Of a stretch of 64,000 nt of DNA, positions 6,343-17,864 are shown piece after piece. The notes beneath the pieces were generated by a model. That model was not told where the DNA came from, searched no databases, and saw only the letters and a list, made by a program, of their open reading frames with translations. The translations under genes and the position numbers were made by a program. The stretch is from Megalopta genalis. Its lineage: Eukaryota; Arthropoda; Insecta; Hymenoptera; Halictidae. The stretch is taken from contig NC_135022.1 in the NCBI RefSeq assembly GCF_051020955.1, positions 8,272,463 through 8,336,462 of the forward strand, written 5' to 3'. Each line of letters starts with the position of its first letter. The stretch's first letter is position 1.

Positions 6343-8538
6343 ATGGCGGCTCTACCCGGGGTGACCTCCTTTCCGACCACACTCGTGGGATTAAGTATGG
6401 AGTCTACTTTTTCACAAACAACCGGGGAGGGGGGAAACGAGCGTGAGGTGGAGGTGCGCGGGCCTATCGTGCGCCTCAAAAGATGCACAGAGCCGGTGTC
6501 GCGGAGGCATTCGGCGACACGCGGCAAAAAGAGGACCGCAGCGGGCCTTGGTGAGTGCGATGAGGGGGAGGAGTCAGATTTCTCTGTCTCCTCCCACCAC
6601 TCATCGCAGAGTGTCCCGGGCTCGTCGTCAGCGAGGAAAAGAGGACGGCCGCCGACGACCGGCGAATATGTTGGCCTCGCAGAGGCCAAACTTAGGCTGG
6701 CCGAGGCTTCGCAGCTGGAGGCCGAGGCAAGGGAGGTGGCGGCGATATTCGACCCGGGAGCCCCCGTGCCGAGACCATCGCGGTCGAGCGTCCCGCTCCC
6801 GGACGAGACGGATATAGCGGAAAATTTCCGCAACCGTCCAACGCGGGATGTCGCGGCCGCTATATTGGAGAGCCTGGATGAAGTGGCCAGGATCTCCGGC
6901 GTGTCAAAGGGGCTGAAGGGCAATTTGGCCCGCGCCCTAAGGGTGGCCGCCTTAAACGGCAGGGTGGGGGTGTCCGAGCTTGCGGTTAGGTCAGCTACCG
7001 ACGCCACGCGTGCCCTGGAGGCAGAGAATGCCGTCCTCAGGGGGCAAATGACGGAGCTGCGGGCGGAGGTGGCTCGGCTCCGGCAGGTGGTGGAGGCGAG
7101 TACGGCTGCTGCCGCAATGCCTCCGCCGCCGCGCCCGGGAGAGGGCTCAGTATCGCCGCCGATCGTCGCCGCCCGGGAGTGCCAACGCTCCGGGCAAGAA
7201 AAGTCCTCGCCCCCACATGCGACTGCGCCCGCAGATTTTCTGGCGCAGATAAGCGCCCTGATAGACGCCAAATTGGCGTCATTCAGGAGGGAGCTAGCGC
7301 CGCGAACGGACTCGGCCCTGCGATCGGTGGCACCTGGGCCGTCCGTCCCCTCACAGTCTTCGGACAGGGTGGGGCGGAAGACGAAGAAGAAGAAGAAAGG
7401 TGGGAAAGCTGGGGCGGCTATAGCGGCCCAGACGGAGCCCGCTCGACCGCGAGCAGAATCGGCGCTACCCTCTGCCGCGCCTCCGCCCCAGGAGGCGTGG
7501 TCCCAGGTGGTTGGCCGCAAGGCTAAAAAGGCGGCTGCCAAGGCCACTGCGGCGGCGAATAATAAAAAAGGACGGGTGGTCCCGGCGGCCCCCAGGAAGA
7601 CACCCCTGCCTCCGCGACCGCCACGCACAGCAGCGGTTACCATAACGATTCCGTCTGGCGTGGACATTACTTACGCGCAGGCGATGGCCACTGCCAGGTC
7701 CAAGGTGGACCTGGCAGAAATTGGCATCGCCTCGCTGAGGCCGCGAAGGGCGGTGACTGGGGGGTTAATTTTGGAAGTCCCTGGCACCGATGGGGCCGCC
7801 AAGGCCACCGTCCTCGCCACAAAAGTGGCGGAAGCGCTGGCAGGCACCGGCGTAAAGGTCGCGCGTCCGGTCAAAAAAGCTGACCTTAGGGTGCGCGGCC
7901 TGGTCGATTCGACCACGCCGGCGGAGGTCGCTGCGGCTGTTGCCCGCGTGGGCGGGTGCAGCGAGGGGGACATCAATACCGGCGAAATCCGGTCTTCCCC
8001 CTCGGGATTGGGCACCCTCTGGGTCCGATGTCCTGCCGCGGCCGCTCGCAAGGTTGCTGTCGCGGGCCGGATAACCGTCGGCTGGACCCATGCAGCTGTG
8101 GAGGCCCTGAGTGCCCGGCCTCTGCAGTGTTACCGTTGCCTTGATGTTGGCCACACCAGTCAGCGGTGCACTTCTGCCGAGGATAGGTCCGACTGCTGCT
8201 ATAGATGCGGCAGTCGGGACCATAAGGTGGCAGCCTGTACGGCCACGCCCAATTGTCCGCTTTGTGCGGGCGCGGGCAGGCCTTCTGGTCACCGCCTCGG
8301 CGGCCGGGCGTGTCCTGCCAGTGCGAGGCGAGGCAAGGTAGGCGGCCAAAGGTCGTCTGCCAGATTCAATAAAAAAGGGAAGGAAACCACGATGGCCAAG
8401 GCAGCAACCACCGTGGCCAGCAACGAAAAGGTAGCATCGCCTGATGCTACCGCCGCGCCCGCGGGGGCGGATGGGGCCACTAAAGTCCCAGACGCCACCG
8501 CATCCGCGGCCGTGACGGCGATGGACACGGCTGTGTAA
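6343..8538 (+). CDS. ORF1, Gag-like protein, copy B
   Basis: A 731-residue ORF1 with all three zinc knuckles, the coiled coil and the KTKKKKKGGK patch. Its N-terminus (TSFPTTLVGLSMESTFSQ) is the B/L variant, two or more changes away from the FFPTTLVGPIMDSF form of the others. Like A it has ANNKKG and the LDVGH form of the first knuckle. The frame is intact and the stop overlaps the ORF2 start. Confidence 0.9.
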   Translation: MAALPGVTSFPTTLVGLSMESTFSQTTGEGGNEREVEVRGPIVRLKRCTEPVSRRHSATRGKKRTAAGLGECDEGEESDFSVSSHHSSQSVPGSSSARKRGRPPTTGEYVGLAEAKLRLAEASQLEAEAREVAAIFDPGAPVPRPSRSSVPLPDETDIAENFRNRPTRDVAAAILESLDEVARISGVSKGLKGNLARALRVAALNGRVGVSELAVRSATDATRALEAENAVLRGQMTELRAEVARLRQVVEASTAAAAMPPPPRPGEGSVSPPIVAARECQRSGQEKSSPPHATAPADFLAQISALIDAKLASFRRELAPRTDSALRSVAPGPSVPSQSSDRVGRKTKKKKKGGKAGAAIAAQTEPARPRAESALPSAAPPPQEAWSQVVGRKAKKAAAKATAAANNKKGRVVPAAPRKTPLPPRPPRTAAVTITIPSGVDITYAQAMATARSKVDLAEIGIASLRPRRAVTGGLILEVPGTDGAAKATVLATKVAEALAGTGVKVARPVKKADLRVRGLVDSTTPAEVAAAVARVGGCSEGDINTGEIRSSPSGLGTLWVRCPAAAARKVAVAGRITVGWTHAAVEALSARPLQCYRCLDVGHTSQRCTSAEDRSDCCYRCGSRDHKVAACTATPNCPLCAGAGRPSGHRLGGRACPASARRGKVGGQRSSARFNKKGKETTMAKAATTVASNEKVASPDATAAPAGADGATKVPDATASAAVTAMDTAV

Positions 8539-11500
8539 TGGCGCCCCCGGGCCCGATAATACAAGTTAACCTCAACTGCTCGGCCAGAGCGCAGGATCTC
8601 CTGTTTCAATGCATGGCCGAGCGGGGTGCCGGGTTGGCAGTCGTGGCGGAGCCGCACAGGGTCCCCAAACATCCACACTGGATGGGGGACTCGATTGGCT
8701 CCGCCGCGATTATTTGGGCTGGGAGGCCGGGGTCCCCGCCGTGCTCGCTTATCGAGCGCGGCCTGGGATACGTGGCCGTTGATTGGGGCGGCACCGCGGT
8801 TGTGGCGATATACGCACCTCCAAGGTGGTCCCTCGAAGAGTTTGAGCAGTATCTGGACGGGGTAGGGAGATGCGTCTCCCGCTGCCATCCCCGTCCGGTG
8901 CTGGTCCTGGGGGACTTCAATGCCAAGGCCACGGCTTGGGGTTCCCCCGGGACTGACTCGAGGGGCCAGGAGGTGCTTGATTGGGCGGCGGGACTGGAGC
9001 TCCGTCTCCTGAACACGGGCTCGGTCCATACGTGCGTGCGGCATAACGGGGGGTCCATCGTTGACCTTTCGTGGGCAACGCCCCCGGCCGCGCGCCGTAT
9101 TACGGGGTGGAGGGTGGCGGAAGGGGTCGAGACGTTGTCTGACCACAGATACATAGTTCTCGACCTCTCCGCCGCCCCACCGTCGACACTCCGTCGTCGC
9201 CCCGCCGATGAAGGTTCGCCTCGACCGCGGTGGGCGCTGAAGCGCCTCGACCAGGACGCTCTGATGGCGGCAGCCCACGTCGTGGCCTGGCCAGCAACAC
9301 CGACCGGGCCAGTCGACGGGAATGGGGAGGCCCATTGGTTCCGGGGCGCAATGACGTCGGTTTGCGACGTCGCCATGCCACGGGCCAGGGTCTTCCCGAG
9401 GAAGGCGGTGTACTGGTGGTCGCGCGCGGTAGCGGAATTACGCACCGAGTGCGTCCACGCGCGACGCCAGTACGCTCGCGCCCGTCGACGTCGACGTAGG
9501 GACGACGTGCTGGCTGCCCAACTGTACGGGCGATATCGGGAGAAGGTGGTCGCCCTGCAGCTGGCCATCAGGCGAGCGAAGGACCAGGCCTGGCGCGATC
9601 TCCTCGGCTCTCTGAACCGAGATCCGTGGGGGCGCCCATACAAGATGGCATTGGGACGATTACGTCCCTGGGCGCCCCCCGTGACGGAGAGCCTGGATCC
9701 GGGGCTGCTCGGGCTGGTCGTGGACGCTTTATTCCCCGTTAGCGGGGAGGCGTCCCGGCCCGTCCCTGAGCCAGAGGAACATGAGTGGTCCCCGGATCTT
9801 GAGGTCGTGCCGGAGGAGATGGCCGAGGTCGTCAAATGGCTCCGGGGCAAGAATACCGCCCCGGGACCGGACGGTATCCCCGGCCGGGTCTGGTTGCTCG
9901 CCGCGAGCGTCCTGGGGGAGAGGCTGAGGAGCCTCTACTCTGGGCTCCTGAGGTCGGGGACGTTCCCCGACCTATGGAGAGAAAGTCGGATGGTCCTCTT
10001 GAGGAAGGGTGGGAGGCCGGGGGATTCTCCCTCCGCGTACCGGCCCATTTGTCTCCTGGATGAGGCGGGCAAGATCTTCGAGAAGATCATTGTTGCCCGC
10101 CTCTCCAGACACCTGTCCCGCTACGGCCCCGATCTGGCGGACTGCCAGTTTGGCTTCCGGGAGGGGCGATCGGCGGTAGACGCTATCGACCGTCTCAAGT
10201 CCCTCTCGGACAATGCCGTGGCAAGGGGCGGGGTGTGCTTGGCGGTGTCCATTGACATCGTCAATGCGTTCAACACCCTGCCCTGGTCCGCCATTAGGGA
10301 GGCCCTCGTCGATCACCAGGTGCCTCCCTATCTGAGGCGGGTGATCGGGGCCTACCTGCGGGACAGGTGGGTCGAATACCCGGGCCGGTATGGGATGATA
10401 CGGAGGGAAGTGGACCGCGGGGTCCCGCAGGGGTCCGTTTTAGGACCGCTCCTGTGGGACCTGGGTTACAACGCGGTCCTGGAGAAGGCCTCCCTGCCCG
10501 ACGGTGCCACCCTCGTCTGCTACGCGGACGACACGTTGGTGGTCGCCGTCGGTAGTACCTTCGAGAGGACCATCCGACGAGCAGAGGTTGCGGTGGCAGC
10601 CGTCGTCGCGAGGATCCGCGATCTGGGTCTGAAAATAGCCCCGGAGAAGGCCGAGGCTGTCTGGTTCCACGGACGGCCTCGGTCTCGGCCACCGGCCAGA
10701 TCGTGGATCCGGGTTGGAGAAGCCTGCGTCGAGGTGAAGTCCGAGTTGAAATATCTCGGTCTGATACTCGACAGCCGCTGGAGCTTCGATGCGCATCTCG
10801 ATCGTCTCGTCCCCCGAGTCGAAAAGGCGGCGGCCTCTTTGGGCCGCCTGCTGCCCAACCTCGGGGGACCGGGAGATTTGGTGCGCCGCCTATACCTGGG
10901 CGTGGTGCGGTCTATGGCCTTATACGGTGCCCCAATCTGGGCGCCGTACGTGATGACCAGCCGGCGCAACACGCTGTTGTTGCGCCGGCTGCAGAGGCGG
11001 ATGGCCATCCGCCTCATAAGAGGTTACCGCACCACGTCTACCGTGGCGGCGCTTGCTCTGGCGGGAGAACTTCCCTTCGAGCTTCAGGCGGCGGTGCGCG
11101 CCTATGTTTATGGGCGCACAAGCATCGCCAGCCGTGCTCGAGGGGCCCCGCCGGAGCGAGAGACGGTCGAGGGCTTCGAGCTCCAGGCCCGGAGACTAGC
11201 GCTCGCCAGATGGCGTGCCGAGCTTTGCTCCCACGCTGGCGAGCGCGTCCCCGGGGCTCTCCTGCCGCACTTCACCTCGTGGCGGGAGAGACGGCATGGC
11301 AGGCTCTCCTACCGAGCGACGCAGGTGTTCACCGGGCATGGCTGCTTCGGTGTCTACCTGTGTCGCATCGGGCGGGAAGCGACGACGGTGTGCCACCATT
11401 GTGGCGCGGAGGAAGACTCGGCGCAGCACACGCTGGAGGAATGTCCCGCCTTTTCAGCGCTGCGCCGAGTCCTAAAACGGGAAGTCGGTCACGACCTCGC

Positions 11501-11681
11501 ACTCTCCAGCCTAGTTGGGGCCATGCTGGAGAGCCCGGGGAAGTGGGCGGCAGCAATCTCTTTCTGCGAGGAGGTTATGTCGCGGAAGGAGGCTGCCGAG
11601 CGGGATCGGGAGCTTACAGATCCCGCCCGACGTGCCCGGGGACGGCGTGCGCGCCCACGCCGAGAAACCCCGGGCAGCTGA
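8538..11681 (+). CDS. ORF2, endonuclease-reverse transcriptase, copy B
   Basis: An intact 1047-residue ORF2 starting MAPPGP rather than MGPPGP, because the base after TAATGG differs. GDFNAK, SDHRY, GVPQGS, YADD and the CHHC finger are present at the same residue positions as in copy A. Scattered substitutions include EVVPEEMAEVV before the reverse transcriptase core and SAVDAID in place of STVDAID. Confidence 0.93.
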   Translation: MAPPGPIIQVNLNCSARAQDLLFQCMAERGAGLAVVAEPHRVPKHPHWMGDSIGSAAIIWAGRPGSPPCSLIERGLGYVAVDWGGTAVVAIYAPPRWSLEEFEQYLDGVGRCVSRCHPRPVLVLGDFNAKATAWGSPGTDSRGQEVLDWAAGLELRLLNTGSVHTCVRHNGGSIVDLSWATPPAARRITGWRVAEGVETLSDHRYIVLDLSAAPPSTLRRRPADEGSPRPRWALKRLDQDALMAAAHVVAWPATPTGPVDGNGEAHWFRGAMTSVCDVAMPRARVFPRKAVYWWSRAVAELRTECVHARRQYARARRRRRRDDVLAAQLYGRYREKVVALQLAIRRAKDQAWRDLLGSLNRDPWGRPYKMALGRLRPWAPPVTESLDPGLLGLVVDALFPVSGEASRPVPEPEEHEWSPDLEVVPEEMAEVVKWLRGKNTAPGPDGIPGRVWLLAASVLGERLRSLYSGLLRSGTFPDLWRESRMVLLRKGGRPGDSPSAYRPICLLDEAGKIFEKIIVARLSRHLSRYGPDLADCQFGFREGRSAVDAIDRLKSLSDNAVARGGVCLAVSIDIVNAFNTLPWSAIREALVDHQVPPYLRRVIGAYLRDRWVEYPGRYGMIRREVDRGVPQGSVLGPLLWDLGYNAVLEKASLPDGATLVCYADDTLVVAVGSTFERTIRRAEVAVAAVVARIRDLGLKIAPEKAEAVWFHGRPRSRPPARSWIRVGEACVEVKSELKYLGLILDSRWSFDAHLDRLVPRVEKAAASLGRLLPNLGGPGDLVRRLYLGVVRSMALYGAPIWAPYVMTSRRNTLLLRRLQRRMAIRLIRGYRTTSTVAALALAGELPFELQAAVRAYVYGRTSIASRARGAPPERETVEGFELQARRLALARWRAELCSHAGERVPGALLPHFTSWRERRHGRLSYRATQVFTGHGCFGVYLCRIGREATTVCHHCGAEEDSAQHTLEECPAFSALRRVLKREVGHDLALSSLVGAMLESPGKWAAAISFCEEVMSRKEAAERDRELTDPARRARGRRARPRRETPGS

Positions 11682-12233
11682 GAGTAGGCGGGCGGCGGGT
11701 GTACCAGAACATGCTGGTTTCATTGCCCGCCGCCCGCCAACAGAGGAGGACCTCCACTGTTGGGAGTTGGGGATGACGAGTCGCCTGAAGGAGGCGAGGG
11801 TTAACTGTGATCCTCCTCCAATATACTCGTCGTCTCCCCGGCGGCCGCTGTGATCAGGGCGGGGGCCCTGGTCACCTATCGCGCGGTCGCCGTGTCGGGG
11901 CGGTGCGGGGTGCGACCCCTCGCGCCGCCGAATTTAAATTAAAATGGATTTTAGGGGGGAGGATTTGTCTCCCCCCGGGACGCGGCCGGCCATCGTTACC
12001 ATCTTGATGGCCGGCCAGGCGTGGGGGAGCCGCGGTAGTGTTCTTCAAGAGTTCCCGTGGCTCCCCCGTTGAATCGCCAGCGATCGGTCCTGCGTCCTCA
12101 GGTCGCCGTGGAGGTTTTAGTGGGTCAAACCCCACACTACCCTCGTCTCGCTCCCCCGGGCGGGGCGGGGGTGTCTGGCGAGCAGATTTCCTCCACGTAA
12201 AATAAAAAAAATAAAAAAAAAAAAAAAAAAAAA

Positions 12234-12247
12234 GGTTATGTCAAGGT
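12234..12247 (+). repeat. 11-bp target repeat between B and C
   Basis: GGTTATGTCAAGGT, one unit plus three bases. Truncated element C starts at the next base, so a 5'-truncated insertion used the same target phase as the full-length ones. Confidence 0.8.
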
Positions 12248-13240
12248 CCACCGGCCAGATCGTGGATCCGGGTTGGAGAAGCCTGCGTAGAGGTGAAGTC
12301 CGAGTTGAAATATCTCGGACTGATCCTCGACAGCCGCTGGAGCTTCGATGCGCATCTCGACCGTCTCGTCCCCCGAGTCGAAAAGGCGGCGGCCTCTTTG
12401 GGCCGCCTGCTGCCCAACCTCGGGGGACCGGGAGATTTGGTGCGCCGCCTATACCTGGGCGTGGTGCGGTCTATGGCCTTATACGGTGCCCCAATATGGG
12501 CGCCGCACGTGATGACCAGCCGGCGCAACACGCTGTTGTTACGCCGGCTGCAGAGGCGGATGGCCATTCGCCTCATAAGAGGTTACCGCACCACGTCTAC
12601 CGTGGCGGCGCTTGCTCTGGCGGGAGAACTTCCCTTCGAGCTTCAGGCGGCGGTGCGCGCCTATGTTTATGGGCGCACAAGCATCGCCAGCCGTGCTCGA
12701 GGGGCCCCGCCGGAGCGAGAGACGGTCGAGGGCTTCGAGCTCCAGGCCCGGAGACTAGCGCTCGCCAGATGGCGTGCCGAGTTTTGCTCCCACGCCGGCG
12801 AGCGCGTCCCCGGGGCTCTCCTGCCGCACTTCACCTCGTGGCGGGAGAGACGGCATGGCAGGCTCTCCTACCGAGCGACGCAGGTGTTCACCGGGCATGG
12901 CTGCTTCGGTGTCTACCTGTGTCGCATCGGGCGGGAAGCGACGACGGTGTGCCACCATTGTGGCGCGGAGGAAGACTCGGCGCAGCACACGCTGGAGGAA
13001 TGTCCCGCCTTTTCAGCGCTGCGCCGAGTCCTAAAACGAGAAGTCGGCCACGACCTCGCACTCTCCAGCCTAGTTGGGGCCATGCTGGAGGGCCCGGGGA
13101 AGTGGGCGGCAGCAATCTCTTTCTGCGGGGAGGTTATGTCGCGGAAGGAGGCTGCCGAGCGGGATCGGGAGCTTACAGATCCCGCCCGACGTGCCCGGGG
13201 ACGGCGTGCGCGCCCACGCCAAGAAACCCCGGGCAGCTGA
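12248..13240 (+). pseudogene. ORF2 C-terminal fragment, copy C
   Basis: About 330 codons, from codon 718 of the 1047-codon ORF2 to its stop, with no internal stop or frameshift. It starts after the YADD motif, so only the region after the catalytic core and the CHHC finger remain. It has no start of its own and is a non-functional remnant of incomplete reverse transcription. Confidence 0.88.
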
Positions 13241-13772
13241 GAGTAGGCGGGCGGCGGGTGTACCAGAATATGCTGGTTTCATTGCCCGCCGCCCGCCAAC
13301 AGACGTCCACTGTTGTGAGTGGGGGATGACGAGTCGCCTGAAGGAGGCGAAGGTTAACTGTGATCCTCCTCCAATATACTCGTCGTCCCCCCGGCGGCCG
13401 CTGTGATCAGGGCGGGGGCCCTGGTCACCTATCGCGCGGTCGCCGTGTCGGGGCGGTGCGGGGTGCGACCCCTCGCGCCGCCGAATTTAAATGGATTTTA
13501 GGGAGGAGGATTTATTTTATTTCCCCCCGGGACGCGGCCGGCCATCGTTACCATCTTGATGGCCGGCCAGGCGAGGGGGAGCCGCGGTAGTGTTCTTCAA
13601 GAGTTCCCGTGGCTCCCCCGTTGAATCGCCAGCGATCGGTCCTGCGTCCTCTGGTCGCCGTGGCGGTTTTAGTGGGTCAATCCCCACACTACCTTCGTCC
13701 CGCTCCCCCGGGCGGGGCGGGGGTGTCTGGCGAGCAGATTTCCTCCACGTAAAATAAAAAAAAAAAAAAAAA
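12248..13772 (+). mobile_element. SART-like retrotransposon, copy C (5'-truncated)
   Basis: It begins at the base equivalent to 4429 of copy A, inside ORF2, and keeps the ORF2 tail, complete 3' UTR and poly(A). The stretch after the ORF2 stop lacks the GGAGG found after CAACAGA in other copies. The 3' UTR has the TTTATTTTATTTCCCC form shared with D, K and L. Confidence 0.88.
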
Positions 13773-13786
13773 GGTTATGTCAAGGT
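13773..13786 (+). repeat. 11-bp target repeat between C and D
   Basis: GGTTATGTCAAGGT after a poly(A) run ending at 13772. Same phase and length as the spacers before B and C. Confidence 0.8.
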
Positions 13787-13787
13787 C

Positions 13788-14720
13788 CTGCCTCCTCGAC
13801 CGCCACGCACAGCAGCGGTTACCATAACGGTTCCGTCTGGCGTGGACATTACTTACGCGCAGGCGATGGCCACTGCCAGGTCCAAGGTGGACCTTGCAGA
13901 AATTGGCATCGCCTCGCTGAGGCCGCGAAGGGCGGTGACTGGGGGGTTAATTTTGGAGGTCCCTGGCACCGATGGGGCCGCCAAGGCCACCGTCCTCGCC
14001 ACAAAAGTGGCGGAAGCGCTGGCAGGCACCGGCGTAAAGGTCGCGCGTCCGGTCAAAAAAGCTGACCTTAGGGTGCGCGGCCTGGTCGATTCGACCACGC
14101 CGGCGGAGGTCGCTGCGGCTGTTGCCCGCGAGGGCGGGTGCAGCGAGGGGGACATCAATACCGGCGAAATCCGGTCTTCCCCCTCGGGATTGGGCACCCT
14201 CTGGGTCCGATGTCCTGCCGTGGCCGCTCGCAAGGTTGCTGTCGCGGGCCGGATAAACGTCGGCTGGACCCAGGCAGCCGTGGAGGCCCTGAGTGCCCGG
14301 CCTCTGCAGTGTTACCGTTGCCTTGGTGTTGGCCACACCAGTCAGCGGTGCACTGCTGCCGAGGATAGGTCCGACTGCTGCTATAGATGCGGCAGTCGGG
14401 ACCATAAGGTGGCAGCCTGTACGGCCACGCCCAATTGTCCGCTTTGTGCGGGTGCGGGCAAGCCGTCTGGTCACCGCCTCGGCAGCCGGGCATGTCCTGC
14501 CAGTGCGGGGCGAGGCAAGGGAGGCGGCCAATGGCCGTCTGCCAGATTTCTTAAAAAAAGGAAGGAAACCACGATGGCCAAGGCAGCGACCACCATGGCC
14601 AGCAACGAAAAGGCGGATCCGCCTGATGCTATCGCCGCGCCCGCGGGGGCGGATGGAGACACTAAATTCCCAGACGCCACCGCATCCGCGGCCGTGACGG
14701 CGATGGACACGGCTGTGTAA
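13788..14720 (+). pseudogene. ORF1 C-terminal fragment, copy D
   Basis: About 310 codons in frame to the normal TAA, covering the region before the knuckles and all three CCHC knuckles. The coiled coil and lysine patch are lost and there is no native start. The tail differs from other copies (FLKKRKETTMAK, KADPPDAIAAP), including a Met for Val in TTMASNEK. Confidence 0.85.
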
Positions 14721-17700
14721 TGGGGCCCCCGGGCCCGATAATACAAGTTAACCTCAACTGCTCGGCCAGAGCGCAGGATCTCCTGTTTCAATGCCTGGCC
14801 GAGCGGGGTGCCGGGTTGGCAGTCGTGGCGGAGCCGCACAGGGTCCCCAAACATCCACACTGGATGGGGGACTCGATTGGCTCCGCCGCGATTATTTGGG
14901 CTGGGAGGCCGGGGTCCCCGCCGTGCTCGCTTATCGAGCGCGGCCTGGGATACGTGGCCGTCGATTGGGGCGGCACCGCGGTTGTGGCGATATACGCACC
15001 TCCAAGGTGGTCCCTCGAAGAGTTTGAGCAGTATCTGGACGGGGTAGGGAGATGCGTCTCTCGCTGCCATCCCCGTCCGGTGCTGGTCCTGGGGGACTTC
15101 AATGCCAAGGCCACGGCTTGGGGTTCCCCCGGGACTGATTCGAGGGGCCGGGAGGTGCTGGATTGGGCGGCGGGGACTGGAGCTCCGTCTCCTGAACACG
15201 GGCTCGGTCCATACGTGCGTGCGGCATAACGGGGGGTCCATCGTTGACCTTTCGTGGGCAACGCCCCCGGCCGCGCGCCGTATTACGGGGTGGAGGGTGG
15301 CGGAAGGGGTCGAGACGTTGTCTGACCACAGATACATAGTTCTCGATCTCTCCGCCGCCCCCCCATCGACACCCCGTCGTCGCCCCGCCGATGAAGGTTC
15401 GCCTCAGCCGCGGTGGGCGCTGAAGCGCCTCGACCAGGACGCTCTGATGGCGGCAGCACACGTCGTGGCCTGGCCAGCAACACCGGCCGGGCCAGTCGAC
15501 GGGAATGGGGAGGCCCGTTGGTTCCGGGGCGCAATGACGTCGGTTTGCGACGTCGCCATGCCCCGGGCCAAGGTCTTCCCGAGGAAGGCGGTGTACTGGT
15601 GGTCGCGCGAAATAGCGGAATTACGCACCGAGTGCGTCCGCGCGCGACGCCAGTACGCTCGCGCCCGTCGACGACGACGTACGGACGACGTGCTGGCTGC
15701 CCAGCTGTATGGGAGATATCGGGAGAAGGTGGTCGCCCTGCAGCTGGCCATCAGGCGAGCGAAGGACCAGGCCTGGCGCGATCTCCTCGGCTCTCTGAAC
15801 CGAGATCCGTGGGGGCGCCCATACAAGATGGCATTGGGACGATTACGTCCCTGGGCGCCCCCCGTGACGGAGATCCTGGATCCGGGGCTGCTCGGGCGGG
15901 TCGTGGGCGCTTTATTCCCCGTTAGCGAGGAGGCGTCCCGGCCCGTCCCTGAGCCAGAGGAACATGAGTGGTCCCCGGATCTTGAGGTCGCGCCGGCGGA
16001 GATGGCCGCGGTCGTCAAATGGCTCCGGGGCAAGAATACCGCCCCGGGGCCGGACGGTATCCCCGGCCGGGCCTGGTTGCTCGCCGCGAGCGTCCTGGGG
16101 GAGAGGCTGAGGAGCCTCTACTCTGGGCTCCTAAGGTCGGGGACGTTCCCCGACCTATGGAGAGAAAGTCGGATGGTCCTCTTGAGGAAGGATGGGAGGT
16201 CGGGGGATTCTCCCTCCGCGTACCGGCCCATTTGTCTCCTGGATGAGGCGGGCAAGATCTTCGAGAAGATCATTGTTGCCCGCCTCTCCAGACACCTGTC
16301 CCGCGACGGCCCAGATCTGGCGGACTGCCAGTTTGGCTTCCGGGAGGGGCGATCGACGGTCGACGCAATCGACCGCCTCAAGTCCCTCTCGGACAATGCC
16401 GTGGCAAGGGGCGGGGTGTGCTTGGCGGTGTCCATTGACATCGTCAATGCGTTCAACACCCTGCCCTGGTCCGCCATTAGGGAGGCCCTCGTCGATCACC
16501 AGGTGCCTCCCTATCTGAGGCGGGTGATCGGGGCCTACCTGCGGGACAGGTGGGTTGAATACCCGGGCCGGTGCGGGATGATACGGAGGGAAGTGGACCG
16601 CGGGGTCCCGCAGGGTTCCGTTTTAGGACCGCTCCTGTGGGACCTGGGTTACAACGCGGTCCTGGAGAAGGCCTCCCTGCCCGACGGTGCCACCCTCGTC
16701 TGCTACGCGGACGACACGTTGGTGGTCGCCGTCGGGAGTACCTTCGAGAGGACCATCCGACGAGCAGAGGTTGCGGTGGCAGCCGTCGTCGCGAGGATCC
16801 GCGATCTGGGGCTGAAAATAGCCCCGGAGAAGGCCGAGGCTGTCTGGTTTCACGGACGGCCTCGGTCTCGGCCACCGGCCAGATCGTGGATCCGGGTTGG
16901 AGAAGCCTGCGTCGAGGTGAAGACCGAGTTGAAATATCTCGGACTGATCCTCGACAGCCACTGGTGCTTCGATGCGCATCTCGACCGTCTCGTCCCCCGA
17001 GTCGAAAAGGCGGCGGCCTCTTTGGGCCGCCTGCTGCCCAACCTCGGGGGACCGGGAGATTTGGTGCGCCGCCTATACCTGGGCGTGGTGCGGTCTATGG
17101 CCTTATACGGTGCCCCAATATGGGCGCCGTACGTGATGACCAGCCGGCGCAACACGCTGTTGTTGCGCCGGCTGCAGAGGCGGATGGCTATCCGCCTCAT
17201 AAGAGGTTACCGCACCACGTCTACCGTGGCGGCGCTTGCTCTGGCGGGAGAACTTCCCTTCGAGCTTCAGGCGGCGGTGCGCGCCTATGTTTATAGGCGC
17301 ACTAGCATCGCCAGCCGTGCTCGAGGGGCCCCGCCGGAGCGAGAGACGGTCGAGGGCTTCGGGCTCCAGGCCCGGCGACTAGCGCTCGCCAGATGGCGTT
17401 CCGAGCTTTGCTCCCACGCCGGCGAGCGCGTCCCCGGGGCTCTCCTGCCGCACTTCACCTCGTGGCGGGAGAGACGGCATGGCAGGCTCTCCTACCGAGC
17501 GACGCAGGTGTTCACCGGGCATGGCTGCTTCGGTGTCTACCTGTGTCGCATCGGGCGGGAAGCGACGACGGTGTGCCACCATTGTGGCGCGGAGGAAGAC
17601 TCGGCGCAGCACACGCTGGAGGAATGTCCCGCCTTTTCAGCGCTGCGCCGAGTCCTAAAACGGGAAGTCGGTCACGACCTCGCACTCTCCAGCCTAGTTG

Positions 17701-17864
17701 GGGCCATGCTGGAGAGCCCGGGGAAGTGGGCGGCAGCAATCTCTTTCTGCGAGGAGGTTATGTCGCGGAAGGAGGCTGCCGAGCGGGATCGGGAGCTAAC
17801 AGATCCCGCCCGACGTGCTCGGGGACGGCGTGCGCGCCCACGCCGAGAAACCCCGGGCAGCTGA
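14720..17864 (+). pseudogene. ORF2 with a 1-nt frameshift, copy D
   Basis: The ORF2 start is intact, but one extra G in the run at 15172-15175 shifts the frame near codon 151. Translation from the ATG ends at 15229 after 169 residues. The original frame resumes downstream and is open to 17864, with SDHRY, GVPQGS, YADD and the CHHC finger. The endonuclease is cut before its D-H pair. The rest of the reading frame is clean, so the insertion is recent or a sequencing error in a G run. Confidence 0.9.

Larger units (their letters stand above)
5971..12233 (+). mobile_element. SART-like retrotransposon, copy B (full length)
   Basis: A complete copy from the 5' TCCCCCCC start to a poly(A) run ending at 12233 (with an internal T at 12212). 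The 5' UTR is about 372 nt. B and L share a distinctive 5' type: GTGAAGAGGGCG in the leader, CGTTAGCGG, and an altered ORF1 N-terminus. The 3' UTR has extra bases (AATTTAAATTAAAATGG) near 11931 that other copies lack. Confidence 0.9.
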